A stretch of DNA of 64,000 nt, taken from NCBI GenBank assembly GCA_910589415.1, contig OU342630.1:4650001-4714000 (forward strand), given 5' to 3'. Source of the stretch: Malachius bipustulatus. Taxonomy: Eukaryota; Arthropoda; Insecta; Coleoptera; Melyridae. The notes under the pieces were generated by a model that did not search any database, was not told where the DNA came from, and saw only the letters and a program-made list of their open reading frames with translations. Position numbers and translations under genes: made by a program. Positions 34,459-45,750 of the stretch are shown piece after piece. Every line of letters begins with the position of its first letter. The stretch's first letter is position 1.

Positions 34459-36330
34459 TGTAACATTTCAAAATAGAGATTTAATTTTTTTGCAGTTTCA
34501 CTTAGAAATATTTATTCTAAAAATCATCTATGATCATCTAGTTTCTCTAGTTTTATTTTATTAATAATTTATAGGCTTAGTTTTTCTATTTTAGTTGTTG
34601 AAGAATAATTTTTGATTGTTAATTCAGTATCTTTAGGTGGGAATGATAAGGTGGCTGATAGAGAGGACGAGAGACGGCCGCGTCGAACCGACGATTGGTT
34701 TAAGGAAGGTCTTCTTGTGAGGTTCTGTTATTATAAATCTCCTTTTATGTCAATCGTGTAATTATTGCGACGTGTGGCCAATCTTTTTTTATCAGTGCCC
34801 TTAGCTTGGATTGTTGGTTTGTGAGTTATTTTGAGATTGTGTATAGTGTCAAAAAACCCCAATGAAATTGGGTAAGTAATTTATTTTATTGGTATCTTTG
34901 TCATTTTTTTATCCAAATTTTGGAACTTGCCTTCTCCCGTGAATAGAGCTTGAGTGAACTTGCTTTTGCAGGGTTTTTTTGTTTGGCGTACTAACATTCC
35001 TGACCAGGGATAGTTGGGGGTAAAAGCAGAGGGACCGTGGGGACGTCAAGCTCCCGTTTTGAAGTGAGGCCTCCTCTTTGAGCACTGGGATGGTGTGGTG
35101 GTTTGATCGACTCCCCTGAACAGGACGTCCTTCACCGGATAAAAGGCCAGATTTCTCTATTTATATTGCAATCATTTTTAAGTGTAGTTTACATGGACAG
35201 TATTTTCCGGTTTTTATTCGATTCCTAGGAAATTAATCACATTTATTATTGATTTATTTATTTATTGATTATTGTATATATGTACTTACATTTATTATTA
35301 ATTATTGTATATACCTACGGAACTTACAGTTCGTCGATAATTTCCTGTTACCTAATTAAAATATTATTTTCAACTACTCTGAATCCGTGAGTTTTGCGAA
35401 CATCCTTCTAGGGAGAAACTGTTTTAAATGGTCAATAATCGATAGATCTTTAACATAATATTAAAATCACATTCTTCAAAAACCAAATTGTTTATCTTGT
35501 GAAGCCGATCATAGCTATGTGCAAGCTCTTAAACTTAATGTAGTAATAATTATTCTTACATACTTAACCCTTAGTTGGTAACATACTTTTTTTCACTTTA
35601 TAAGTAACATCCGTCTCTCAGTCGGTGATCATATTACAGTTCCAGCATTATAGGTAACATCCGTCGCTCAGTCGGAATAGGTATTATAATACTATATGTA
35701 TAATTAAATATTTATTCGAATTTATTCTAGTAAACACAAATATATTTTATTAATACAAGACTTATTTCATTTTTATACATTTTTTTATATATTATACCTT
35801 TTCATTCACCATACCTTCGACCAATAGCCGACTGAGAGATGGACTGAAATATATCGTTCTGAGTAACACCCGTTTCACAGACGTATTTTCGCGAAGGCGG
35901 CTACGGACTTTTTGACAACCAACTAGAGCATACCTAATACGAAATTTTTGTACATTCATTAGTTTGGATTCAGCGCAGCATCAAAACTTGGCATCCGCCT
36001 TAGAGTCGGATGTTACCAACTAAGGGTTAATTAATTATCATTTAAATATTTTACAATAGCCATTTATACTTATACAGATGATTTAACCTTTTATAATAAA
36101 ACTTTTCTATTCATAAATTTTTATATTCTTGAGTCTTGCTAATTATTAAAACAGTGAAAATATCATAAAACCATTTTTTCTTATTTTTTTATAAAAAATA
36201 AGTGGCGCCTGACTAATCGTAAATATTGTTTTTTTGTTGCTTCGGAAAGTACCTATATACTCACGACAAATACTCTCTGGCGAAGAGCACCGCGCATGTA
36301 ATCCGTTTAAATAAAAAAAAACAGGTTACA
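34459..36330 (+). repeat. 5' LTR of A, carrying a MITE
   Basis: It matches the 1409 bp 3' LTR exactly in length once the 463 bp of MITE plus TTAA is removed. It contains poly-T/A tracts and a long AT-rich 3' half; I could not choose a single TATA box. Confidence 0.9.
35568..36026. mobile_element. piggyBac-type MITE in the 5' LTR of A
   Basis: The 459 bp element has perfect 17 bp inverted ends CCCTTAGTTGGTAACAT and TTAA on both sides (35564-35567, 36027-36030). The other LTR has a single TTAA at the equivalent site. TTAA duplication and CCC-starting ends are the piggyBac signature. Internally, GTAACATCCGTC plus CTCAGTCGG occurs twice near the left end, with an inverted CCGACTGAGAGA copy near 35828. 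No transposase. Confidence 0.9.
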
Positions 36331-36335
36331 AAAAG

Positions 36336-36355
36336 TGACGTCCAACGTGTGGGGC
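36336..36355 (+). other. primer-binding site of A, tRNA-Lys-like
   Basis: TGACGTCCAACGTGTGGGGC starts five bases after the LTR. It resembles the tRNA-Lys type site (TGGCGCCCAACGTGGGGC) with substitutions and one extra base. The mismatch at the third base would weaken priming. Confidence 0.5.
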
Positions 36356-36859
36356 CCGAAGCTATTGAATTTTATTATTGAGTATTAATTAGTTTATTTT
36401 TTGATATTTCTTCAAATTTATTAAGTCTACCTATATTAATATTATTTCAGAGTGTTGAACTGAAGTTGAGGAAATTATTATGGCGAACGTATTTTTATTA
36501 TTGAAGTCGTATTCTTGCATATTTATGTAGGTACCTAATTTATACCTACCTAACGGAAGTTAATCTCAGCTTGCGATAGTGATATCTGGTCTTAAAATAT
36601 TTCGGTTTGTTTAGCAGTATAATTTTGTAATTTTTAAATTTTGTGGCATTTGTTATTTAGATTGTTTGAATATTTCAGGGAATCTTAAGTTGATTGAAAG
36701 GAGAATTGCTCAGATTTTAACGGTTATCTTTATACGAAAATTTAATTTTATTTACAGATTGTAATTTGTGTGTTGTCCGATTTTTTGTCAGATTTGTGAT
36801 TCTCTAGATAGAATACTGCTGGGTTCTAGTATTTTTTTGATTCCAATTACTCTTTCAAT

Positions 36860-38218
36860 ATGGAGGATATTATAAAACCTAAGCATTTGCTCAAGGAAGA
36901 ATTAGATTATGAACTAAAAATTAGATCGGTCCAATCGAACAGAGACCAAAATGAGAAACGTAAAATATTGGCTAGGTTATTTGATAAGGAACGGGATAAA
37001 AAGGAAGCGTTGATAGACATGTCATCTTATCATTTTGATTTTGAGGCTGAAAAAACCGCAATAGAGGCTACTATAACCTCCATCCAATCTAATTTAGCGG
37101 ACTTCGAAGGCACGGCCGCTGATTCACTTTTTCAAAGGTTAGTATCGAGGATAAATCATGTTACAGCACGAGTGAAACGCATGCCTATCACATTAGGGAA
37201 TAACCCTGAAATTACCAAGGCACAAAAACAATATCAACAGGAAACTTACGCAACGACTCTTTCACTCGATGCTGAGCTATACGAGAAAGTTGACAGAGCA
37301 ACCCAAGACGTGTTTAGAGATGCTCTAAATAGTACTACGACCCCTGCAGTTAATTTGCCTCCTCCAATAGTAAGTTGTAGTTCAAATACAGAGCCTATTT
37401 CCAAATGGAATATAAAGTTTGATGGCAACCCTAACAGGTTACATTCGTTTTTAGAGCATGTTTCGGAAATTTCGAAGTCGAGAAAAGTGGATGATCAGGT
37501 CTTGTTTGGTTCAGCGGTTGAATTTTTTGTAGATGACGCTTTTGTTTGGTATCGTAGTATACAGAGCAGTTTAAGTGATTGGAACTCCTTAGTTGAGAGG
37601 CTGAAGAAGGATTTCCTTCCTCACGATGTTGATGATGATATTTGGGAGCAGATCAAGTCTCGCAAACAGAGAAAAAATGAAAGGGTGTTAATTTATATAG
37701 CTTACATGGAGAACTTATTTACTAGGCTAAGTAGGGTACCGCACGAAACTACGCGTGTGAAACATATTAAGAAAAATTTATTGCCAGAATATTACAGCCA
37801 GTTAGCCTTGCATACCATCGACAATGTGTCACATTTGCAAAAGCTAGCAATGAATTTAGAAGATTCTAATCTGTACCTTTCGAGAGGAAGACCCCAGAAT
37901 TTCGGTAATTCTAAGCAGAATTATGAGGGTGGGAAGTCTGTTTTTTCCTTTTCTTCTAGTGTAGGTACCAGAGACAGGGATTTTCAAAATAAATCAGATA
38001 GAAATCAGATTTCGAAAAAGAAAAATATACTTCATGATAAGCCTACTACCTCTTCTAATTCCGATGACTCCAACAAGACAAACCCTATCCTTTGCTGGAA
38101 CTGCGAACTCCCCAATCACATCTTTCGTAATTGTACCCTAAAGAGAAGATTATTCTGCTTCCGCTGTGGGAATCCTGGCGCTAAGTCTAAAGACTGCCAC
38201 AGGTGTGCAAAAAACTAG
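36860..38218 (+). CDS. gag: Gag polyprotein of element A
   Basis: 452 codons from the ATG at 36860, about 530 bp after the LTR. The N-terminal third is charged and helical. A capsid-like region spans roughly residues 180-330 (KWNIKFDG, FLEHVSEISKSR, AFVWYRS motifs). A Ser/Asn-rich linker leads to two C-terminal zinc knuckles. The first is a regular C-x2-C-x4-H-x4-C; the second has Ala in place of the His, so it should bind zinc poorly. Gag packages the RNA and forms the particle in the cytoplasm. The stop at 38216-38218 comes directly after a slippery heptamer, so some ribosomes should continue into the protease frame, which overlaps by 16 bases. Confidence 0.88.
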   Translation: MEDIIKPKHLLKEELDYELKIRSVQSNRDQNEKRKILARLFDKERDKKEALIDMSSYHFDFEAEKTAIEATITSIQSNLADFEGTAADSLFQRLVSRINHVTARVKRMPITLGNNPEITKAQKQYQQETYATTLSLDAELYEKVDRATQDVFRDALNSTTTPAVNLPPPIVSCSSNTEPISKWNIKFDGNPNRLHSFLEHVSEISKSRKVDDQVLFGSAVEFFVDDAFVWYRSIQSSLSDWNSLVERLKKDFLPHDVDDDIWEQIKSRKQRKNERVLIYIAYMENLFTRLSRVPHETTRVKHIKKNLLPEYYSQLALHTIDNVSHLQKLAMNLEDSNLYLSRGRPQNFGNSKQNYEGGKSVFSFSSSVGTRDRDFQNKSDRNQISKKKNILHDKPTTSSNSDDSNKTNPILCWNCELPNHIFRNCTLKRRLFCFRCGNPGAKSKDCHRCAKN

Positions 38219-38877
38219 GTAGAGGAGAGCGATGTCTTGGCCATCGCGGCACGTCTCCTGAAAAGGCCAAGGATACTAGTAAGCTTTATACTAACTACAG
38301 TGAAGAAAATATTCGAAATACGGATAGAAAGTCTCTAGGTCAACATGAAAGATTAAGTTCTGTTAAAGGGGATCAAATTACCCCGTTGTTTGTAAATAAA
38401 AGTTCCGACAACCGTCCTTATATAACTGTAAATCTGTTTCAAACCGAGATTATTGTTTTGTTGGATTCAGGTGCTACCTCATCTATAGTTGGTAGAAAAG
38501 GAGTACAGGTTATTGAACGTTTTGGTTTGAAAATAGATAATTCTCTCTCGGAATCAGTGTTCACCGCCGACGGTTCAAGACAAACCGTGGTTGGTGTAGT
38601 ACACCTACCAATTTGCATAGGTAAGGTCTGTCATATTGTTGAAGCCTTTGTAGTTCCCTCGTTGGATCATTCATTCATTTTTGGAAGCGATTTTTGTAGA
38701 CAATTTAAGTTGTTAATAGACTATAAAAAAGAGCAATGGCATGTGCAGAGTGAGGCTTCCAACAGCGACCTTGAAGTATTTTCGTCTGTATCCGGGGAAG
38801 TTTGTCTTACTCATAACCTACTTTCCTTGGAAGGCCTCACACCCGATCAGAGGGTCAAAGCCGACGAAGTTATTTAA
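38203..38877 (+). CDS. pro: aspartic protease segment of A pol, ended by a stop
   Basis: This frame is -1 relative to gag. It holds the retropepsin active site LLDSGATSS (about residue 87) and a downstream I-F-G-S-D-F motif, the usual flap/second-half signature. The protease cuts Gag and Pol into mature proteins. An in-frame TAA at 38875-38877 ends it, 55 bases before the RT frame starts in the same phase, with no other stop between them. In the family protease and RT form one polyprotein, so this nonsense change probably inactivates pol. Readthrough cannot be excluded but has no support here. Confidence 0.85.
   Translation: MCKKLGRGERCLGHRGTSPEKAKDTSKLYTNYSEENIRNTDRKSLGQHERLSSVKGDQITPLFVNKSSDNRPYITVNLFQTEIIVLLDSGATSSIVGRKGVQVIERFGLKIDNSLSESVFTADGSRQTVVGVVHLPICIGKVCHIVEAFVVPSLDHSFIFGSDFCRQFKLLIDYKKEQWHVQSEASNSDLEVFSSVSGEVCLTHNLLSLEGLTPDQRVKADEVI
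38209..38215 (+). promoter_or_regulatory. -1 ribosomal frameshift heptamer of A
   Basis: A-AAA-AAC read in the gag frame lies directly before the TAG. It is a classic retroviral X-XXY-YYZ slippery site, and slipping by -1 leads into the protease frame that starts at 38203. I did not fold the downstream sequence. Confidence 0.8.
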
Positions 38878-38931
38878 TCATTTAATGATATCAACAGTGA
38901 CGAGCGGTTAGGAAGAACGAATAAGATATCA

Positions 38932-40953
38932 ATGAGTATCGATACAGGTGATACAAAACCTTTCAAGAAGAAGCAATATCTTATGTCACCCTACATGCTT
39001 GAAATCTTACATTCCGAGCTCGATAAAATGCTTGAGTTGGGTGTGGTCGAACCATCAAGTAGTCCTTGGTGTTCGCCTGTTTTGCTAGTTCGAAAAAAAG
39101 ATAATGAATATCGTTTTTGTTTCGATGGTCGAAGTCTGAATGATGTGACCAAACACGATTCTTATCCGTTGCCTCATGTAGATGGGATCCTAAATCGTTT
39201 GCGTAATACTAATTACATTTCCTCTATTGATCTTCGTCATTCTTTTTGGCAAGTCCCGTTAGATTCAGAATCGAAAGAGAAGACTGCCTTTAGTGTAGCG
39301 GGTCGTGGCCTCTTCCAGTTCACGGTAATGCCATTTGGTCTTTGCAATGCGGCGCAGACTCAGCAGAGACTAGTGGACGCTTTGTTTGGACCGAAGTATG
39401 AACCCAAGATCTTTGCTTACCTAGATGATATTATTGTCACGAGCACCACTTATGAGGAGCACTTGGAACTGCTTTCTGACGTCAGGCGGATCCTTCTGGA
39501 TGCTAACCTCACAATTAATCTGAACAAGTGTCAATTTTTCAGAACTTCGCTAAAATTCCTGGGTTTTGTAGTAAGTTCAGACGGTCTGCACACAGACCCG
39601 GACAAGGTAGCTGTTATGGTGAATTATCCAAGGCCAACAACAGCCACGGAAGTTAAGCGTTTCGTAGGCATGTGTTCATGGTACCGCAGATTCATTAATA
39701 ATTTTTCCGACCTTGTTGCTCCCTTAAACGGCCTCTTGCATGGTAAAAAGAAAAAAGAATCTATAACGTGGACAGACGAAGCTCAAGGAGCTTTTCTTGC
39801 AATTAAGAATTCCTTGGTTTCAGCTCCGATCCTTTCACAGCCGGACTTTACGCAACCTTTTGTTGTGCAATGCGATGCCAGTGACACTGGCATAGGGGGT
39901 GTCTTGACCCAAACTCTGAGTGGAGAAGAGCGTGTGATAGCGTATGCCAGTCGTTCATTAACTCGCGCTGAGCGGAAGTACACGGTGTCTGAACGTGAGT
40001 TACTTGACATTATTTTCAGTGTAGAAAAATTTAGATGTTTTGTGGAGGGCACTCACTTCAGCGTCGTGACAGATCACCACTCACTTCTCTGGCTAAGTAC
40101 CATTAAGAATCCAACCGGTCGATTGGCCAGATGGGCCGTAAGGTTGCGACAGCACTCCTTCACGTTAATCCACCGAAAAGGTGCGTCTATTGTTGTCCCC
40201 GATGCACTTTCTAGAATTCCATATCCTGAAATCAACTTGTTGGAAATTGCACCATCTGGGAAAGATAATTGGTACAAGTCCATGTGTGAGAAGATTACTA
40301 AGTCACCTAACTCTTACCCTCAATGGAAGATTGATGGAGACCTCATCTATAAGTTTGCGCCATGTCATTTGCCTCTTGAATCCAATGTGAAAGAGTGGAA
40401 GTTATTAGTTCCGAAGTCTCAGAGATGGGAAGTAATTAAGTCATGTCATGACTCGCCGGTTTGTGCACATTTTGGTTTTACTAAGACTCTTGCCAGAGTG
40501 CAAGAAATCTATTATTGGCCTAGCATGAGGCACGATGTTTTAAAGTATGTTCGTTGCTGCAAGGTTTGTGGCTCGCAAAATATGTCAAATAAGAGCCAGG
40601 TGGGTTTGTTTGGTTCTGAGAAACATGCCCAATATCCTTGGCAAATTATATCTGTAGACCTCATGGGTCCTTTTCCTAGGTCCTCAAAAGGACACACACA
40701 CTTACTTGTAGTATGCGATTGGCTGACTAAATATGTGGTTCTGCAACCACTAAGACAGCCCACCGCACCAAATATTGTGAAGTTTATTGAAAATGAGGTA
40801 TTTTTGATTTTCGGTGTATGTCAGTTCGTACTGTGCGACAATGGTTCTCAGTTTGCTGGTTCTGTTTTCAAGAAACTGATGGATGAATACAAGGTACAAA
40901 AAATCTGGTTTACCCCTAAGTATTCTCCTCAGTGTAATTTTGTTGAGCGTAGC
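38932..40953 (+). pseudogene. pol: RT, RNase H and integrase (first part) of A pol, interrupted by element B
   Basis: Same frame as the protease segment. The first Met shown is only the first after the upstream stop, not a true start. In order: reverse transcriptase with YLDD at about residues 163-166; RNase H with Asp at 315 (CDASDTG), a Glu in SEREL and a later TDHHS; integrase zinc-binding region (HFGFTK ... CCKVC); and integrase core with Asp576, Asp636 and Glu672, giving the D-x59-D-x35-E spacing. Four bases after the VERS codons, element B begins at 40954. The six or so in-frame B codons before the stop are not part of the enzyme. The frame resumes at 55747. Confidence 0.9.
40950..40953 (+). 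other. target duplication (TAGC) of element B, left copy
   Basis: TAGC precedes LTR B at 40954 and recurs at 55747-55750 after the right LTR. It shows that B inserted by integrase-mediated transposition. Confidence 0.9.
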
Positions 40954-41423
40954 TGTGATAGATCGAAAAATATCGATCATCAGTTGAAAATAATTTCTTT
41001 CATTTTCTTGATAATATTGAAATGAAAAGAATGGATAAATTGAAGGATATAGTAATTTGAGTCAAAGCGAGCGTCTGGCTGAAATAAAGGCGGCAGTCAG
41101 ACGTGAAAATATGCATTAAGTATATGGGAATAATTAATAATACGAGCTCACACGGTTGATATGAAGTCGAGTAGTCATTATTTGAACAAAAACGTGGTAT
41201 CAGGTTAACACTGCAACAGTGTTGCTCTTTATTCACCGCCGCCACGAGTGAGAAAATAGAACGAGAGTCATTAAATAATAGCTGGGACAGGAGGTTTAAT
41301 ATAAAAAAAAAATCATGAACGTGAGGTGCAAACAGAGGGCACGCGGAAAGAAATTAAGAAGGGGAAGCGAGGTATTAAATAGAGGAAAAAAGGGAGTAAG
41401 CGTCACTCTTTTAACTCTTTTAG

Positions 41424-41428
41424 TCAGT
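41424..41428 (+). promoter_or_regulatory. candidate initiator (TCAGT) in LTR B
   Basis: TCAGT is the arthropod initiator consensus and is used by many insect LTR elements. Here it sits in a block repeated at 41605-41609. No clear TATA box lies at -30, so this would be a TATA-less promoter. The choice between the two is open. Confidence 0.35.
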
Positions 41429-41959
41429 ACGAGTTCCGAGTTCCTGGCTTCTTACGCGGCATTTTGTACTTCAAGAGTTACCGAGTTTTAGTTTTTCGGA
41501 GTTTGGTGGCCAGTCTCGGTGACAGTGTTAGTTCCGTTGAGGAGTTTTGTGGGGTAGTTCCTGGGAGTTTAGTTGAGTTACTTCGACTCTTGTAACTCTT
41601 TTAGTCAGTACGAGTTACTCAGTTCTCAGTTCTCAGTTGCAGTTAGTTCTCAGTTCTCAGTTGCGGAGTTCTCAGTTACTCAGTTCCAGTTAGTTTTAGT
41701 GACTTTGACTTTTACTTTTTAGTCGGTCGGCCACTTTTTACGTTACTCACTAACTGACTTACTCGCTCGGCGTCAGTTTTTTCGGAGTTTTGTGGCCAGT
41801 CTCGGTGTCAGTGTTAGTTCAGTTGAGGAGTTTTGTGGGGTCAGTTCCGCGGCATTTCGTATTTCACGAGTTACCAAGTTTTTAGTTGAGTTTTAGTGAT
41901 GGGACCAAGTTTTAGAGTTTAGAGTATTGAGTAAATGTAGGTATCGAGGGCGGGTGATA

Positions 41960-42372
41960 AAGGGTTAGAGTCCCTGAAATAATTGGTGAAGGGTTAGAGT
42001 CCCTGAAATAATTGATGAAGGGTTAGAGTTCCCGGGATATAATAATTGATGAAGGGTTTAGAGTCCCCGGGATATAATAATTGGTGAAGGGTTTAGAGTC
42101 CCCGGGATATAATAATTGGTGAAGGGTTAGAGTCCCCGGGATATAATAATTGATGAAGGGTTAGAGTCCCCGGGATATAATAATTGGTGAAGGGTTAGAG
42201 TCCCCGGGATATAATAATTGATGAAGGGTTAGAGTCCCCGGGATATAATAATTGATGAAGGGTTAGAGTCCCCGGGATATAATAATTGGTGAAGGGTTAG
42301 AGTCCCCGGGATATAATAATTGGTGAAGGGTTAGAGTCCCCGTACATAATTGGTGGAGAGTTAGAGTCCCTT
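41960..42372 (+). repeat. 13-unit tandem array of ~34 bp in 5' LTR of B
   Basis: Each unit contains GAAGGGTTAGAGTCCCCGGG followed by ATATAATAATTG(A/G)T. The outer units are shorter or diverged, while the central ones are nearly identical. The matching array in the other LTR is at 53988-54400. Confidence 0.9.
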
Positions 42373-43411
42373 GGGGATATAGTTGAATTTTGAAAATTGA
42401 GTCAAGTTAGGTAGTCGGATCTGTGTTCCGAGAAAATAATTAATTGGGTATTAGAACTCGAATTAGGTGTCGTACCGTGAGCGTGCGAAAATGTGTTGAA
42501 CTGTAGTGAGTGTCACTTAAAGGATTACTTGAAGAAATCACCCCTCCAACTTTCTAATGTAAGTGTTAAGATGTAAGAGTAGAATGGTAGATTACTAATT
42601 GTCACAGATGTAGTGTTTTGGCCACTGGAAGCCCTCAAATTTGGGAATTTATGAAGTAATGGTTATTGAGAGTGTCAGAATGTAAAAATCATAAACTAAC
42701 TTTTAATTTGAGTAAAAAGGTGGAAATAATAAATATAAGTCCCAAACTTGAGTGCTGCTTAATATGATGATTTAGTTACAGAATGTAGCATTATTTTTAT
42801 TTGAATTAATTTTCCTGGTTTGGTAACAGTCAAATTATGTAACCATTTGAAGTAGATAAGAGAGGAGAGAGAGTGATGATTAGCGATTAACTATCTGGAT
42901 CATCCGTCTATCCTCCTTTTCGAAAATTTAAAATTAATACTTTAATAATGCAGAGTTAATTATTTTGTATTTTGCAAGTGCCTAAAAATCAAGATATTAG
43001 TAAGGGTAGATCAACTTTTTTTTTTGTAATTCATGTATCAAAGTGATTTATTTTATCAATAATAAATTTGTTAAATTTATCTTCTCCTCTTTCATTCAAG
43101 AAAAATCACACTAGAACCCCAGCAGTGTTAAAAATAAATTAGTTTTGTGAGACTCAAGATTTTGAAAATAGAAGTAGAAAATATTAAAAGAGAGTCAGTG
43201 AAATTGTCAAGAGTCAATCAATGAATTAAAATAAGTAAAATAAAGTGAGTCCAGAAAAGGAAAAATAAGTATTAAAATTACTGAGCTGGCAATGCCCTAT
43301 ACAGAATGAGAATCAATTTGACTAATAGTATAATATAAGTAAGTATCCAACCAGACGAAAAGAATTTGGAATAATCAAAAGGTGGCAGATTTTCTGAAAT
43401 TTCACAAAACA

Positions 43412-43421
43412 AAAGGTAAGT
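43412..43421 (+). promoter_or_regulatory. candidate splice donor in LTR B
   Basis: AAAGGTAAGT matches the donor consensus perfectly. In an env-bearing element, a donor in the leader region would join to an acceptor before env; a candidate TTTTAG acceptor ends at 50634. The pairing is inferred. Confidence 0.4.
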
Positions 43422-43720
43422 GCGGATTTTTGAGTTTTTTCTTGGATCGTTTTAGCTAGAGCCGCTGTGCATTAAATTGTACAGTGTGGCCCCTACCTAT
43501 TCATTTCTTTCGAAGCCTTTAACTGACAAACCGCTCGGCCAGCCAAAGGACTATTGTGACACAGGGAAGAATGGAGAGAGTAGTAGGTAGATGAATAAAT
43601 AAAGAAATTTGTTTATTCGTTTACGTACGTACGCACGTGCGTGAGCGGCGATTTTCGACGGAAATCTCGCCCGCCCGCGCGCGAAAAACTCTCCCCTTTT
43701 TACTCCCCGCCGGTTACATC

Positions 43721-43738
43721 TGGTGTCAGGTGTGGGGT
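43721..43738 (+). other. primer-binding site of B, possibly tRNA-Leu
   Basis: TGGTGTCAGGTGTGGGGT starts two bases after the LTR. It is complementary to a tRNA ending CCTGACACCA, which fits some tRNA-Leu acceptor ends; the tRNA assignment is tentative. Confidence 0.6.
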
Positions 43739-44640
43739 GGAAGCTGAAACGATCCCCTAAATGACTCAAAAAAGTCTGCATTTTTTTTTTGAAAAAAAAA
43801 AAAAATAATCATATTTTTTTTTATGTTTTTGTTGAAATTGAGAGAACTTGCCATCTTACGAGTTGCTAAGTAGGAAGTGTAATAACAATTTGGGGGTTGA
43901 AAGTTGAACGATTTGCGGAAAAATCCAAAATAGTCACTTTGAATTTTTTTTCTGGACTCGTTTAATAATTACGTGATAATTGGATGTAAAGTATTGAATG
44001 AACGAGGGGACCAGGCGAAGCTAAATGAAATCTGATATAGGCTTGTATTAGTGATCGAGCGCCGCTCGGTAGGCAGGCACGTTTGAATAATGTAAAGCGG
44101 GACATACACTATAGGATAAAGTTAATCCTAGATTCCTTCAAGTCTTGATTTTAATTTTTTTTTTGAATAGTATTATTTTATTTAAGTGGCCTCTAGTTGA
44201 TTAAGTTTACTAACCACAAGTTGCATGAAAATATACATGAGGTATGTTGTGTTTTATTTAAGGGCGTTATAAACCAAATATATGGAAAACACATTTTTCT
44301 ATTTATTTTGATATTTTGTTTGTTATAAAAACAATTACAGGTGCACTTTCGAGGTAAAAAGATTTAGGGACACATTTTATTTTGGTACAATTGTGTAGGT
44401 ATTTTCAGGATAGATAAATGATTTTGGAAGTTGACAAATAAATGATTTAGCATTTTCTTTGACAAGTTAAAAAGAGATCAAAAAGTGTTGTGAAAATTGC
44501 AAAGTGCGGGAGTTTATCAGTAGGCCAATTGGTTTATTGAAAATAGTACGAAAAATTTAGTGTTACCAAAGTGTGAGATAATAAATCGGTTGTTTTGCTA
44601 AAATTATAGAAGCGCGGTTGGAAAAATTAATTGAGTCAAA
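43739..44640 (+). other. untranslated leader of B
   Basis: About 900 bp without a credible ORF between the primer site and gag, where packaging signals would be expected. Confidence 0.6.
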
Positions 44641-45750
44641 ATGGCAGATCCACCGCCAGCCCCAGTGCAGGATATTCATGTGGTGGCACAACAAAAAGTG
44701 AGCTTAGGGGTTTTGGCAGGCACTTTCGAAGGATATAGTGGAAAAAGTTCGGTAGCCGATTATTTTGCAAAATTAGAAGCAAGGGCAAAACTCGACGATT
44801 TAACTGAACAAGACACATTGAAGATTTTTAAATACAAGTTATCCGGGGAAGCTGCACAATTCTTTCAAGCAGAGGAAGAGCTAGACGCATTGCCATATGC
44901 ACAATTAAAGGAGAGATTTATTAAGAAGTTTTCACAGACACGTATTCCGGGGGAAGCTTTATTAAAATTGGGAAGATGCTACCAAAGAGCCGACGAAGGA
45001 GTAGCCTCATTTTGCACAAGGCTAAAGTATTTAGGATCATGCGCCTTAGCAGAGAGTCTAAAAGGAGCCAACGCAGCACAAAGACCAGGGGTGAAGTTGC
45101 AATACGAGCAGTTAGTTTTAAATCAGTTTAAAACAGGCCTAAAAAGGGAACTTTTCGAGAAAATGGGAGTCACGCTGTTGGCGGAGCCTGACTTAACCTT
45201 GGATATGGCAGAAGAATTGGTAAAAGTACAAGAAATGGCCCAGACCATGATGAGACAACGTATGTCTGGAGGTGCTGTTCGAGGCGTGACACAAAAATTT
45301 GAGGATAGCCGAAAAAATTTGGAAACCGGAAATCGACGAAGGTGTTTCAAATGTGCCCAGGAAGGACATCTGGCGAGTGAATGTAGAAAAACAAGCATTT
45401 CAGGACAAGGATACGAGTGTTTTCTTTGTGGCAGAAAAGGGCACTATCGGAGGGAATGCCCCGAAGCAGGAAAAAATTATAGAGCTTCGCCAGGTAATAA
45501 CGGAAGAGGAACGCGTATAGGATATGATTACAATCGAAATTATGGTCCTAATACTTCGCAGAACGTAGGCCAGAACCGCCCATTCAGTCAGTGTTGTTTT
45601 AATTGCGGAAAAATGGGGCACTGGGCCAAGGGATGCAGAGCGACGCGAGAGCCAAGAGGTCAGGAAATTAATCATGAAAATGCGAGAGAAGAAAGAGAAA
45701 CCAACAATAGCGATCTAGAAGTTGAACGTCCGAGACCGACGTTAAACTAG
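44641..45750 (+). CDS. gag: Gag polyprotein of element B
   Basis: 369 codons from the ATG at 44641. Residues about 25-215 form a capsid-like helical domain ([45 protein letters not shown]), similar to other Ty3/Gypsy Gags and to domesticated Gag genes. The C-terminal third has three regular zinc knuckles: [28 protein letters not shown] and [14 protein letters not shown], all with the C-x2-C-x4-H-x4-C spacing. It should form particles and bind RNA. It ends at a TAG preceded by a slippery heptamer and overlaps the next ORF by about 22 bases in the -1 frame. It is unlike the Gag of element A, so B is not a derivative of A. Confidence 0.9.
   Translation: MADPPPAPVQDIHVVAQQKVSLGVLAGTFEGYSGKSSVADYFAKLEARAKLDDLTEQDTLKIFKYKLSGEAAQFFQAEEELDALPYAQLKERFIKKFSQTRIPGEALLKLGRCYQRADEGVASFCTRLKYLGSCALAESLKGANAAQRPGVKLQYEQLVLNQFKTGLKRELFEKMGVTLLAEPDLTLDMAEELVKVQEMAQTMMRQRMSGGAVRGVTQKFEDSRKNLETGNRRRCFKCAQEGHLASECRKTSISGQGYECFLCGRKGHYRRECPEAGKNYRASPGNNGRGTRIGYDYNRNYGPNTSQNVGQNRPFSQCCFNCGKMGHWAKGCRATREPRGQEINHENAREERETNNSDLEVERPRPTLN

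Larger units (their letters stand above)
40954..43718 (+). repeat. 5' LTR of B
   Basis: 2765 bp. It contains an A-rich stretch near 41303, two copies of a CTCTTTTAGTCAGTACGAG block 181 bp apart, GAGTTCTCAGTT-rich tracts (41610-41700), a 13-unit 34 bp tandem array and a strong splice-donor-like sequence near the 3' end. Confidence 0.9.

Noticed and set aside
41960..42372. Regular ~34 bp repeats resembling a CRISPR array
   Set aside because: Units are contiguous with no unique spacers, lie in an LTR of a eukaryotic retroelement and recur in the partner LTR.
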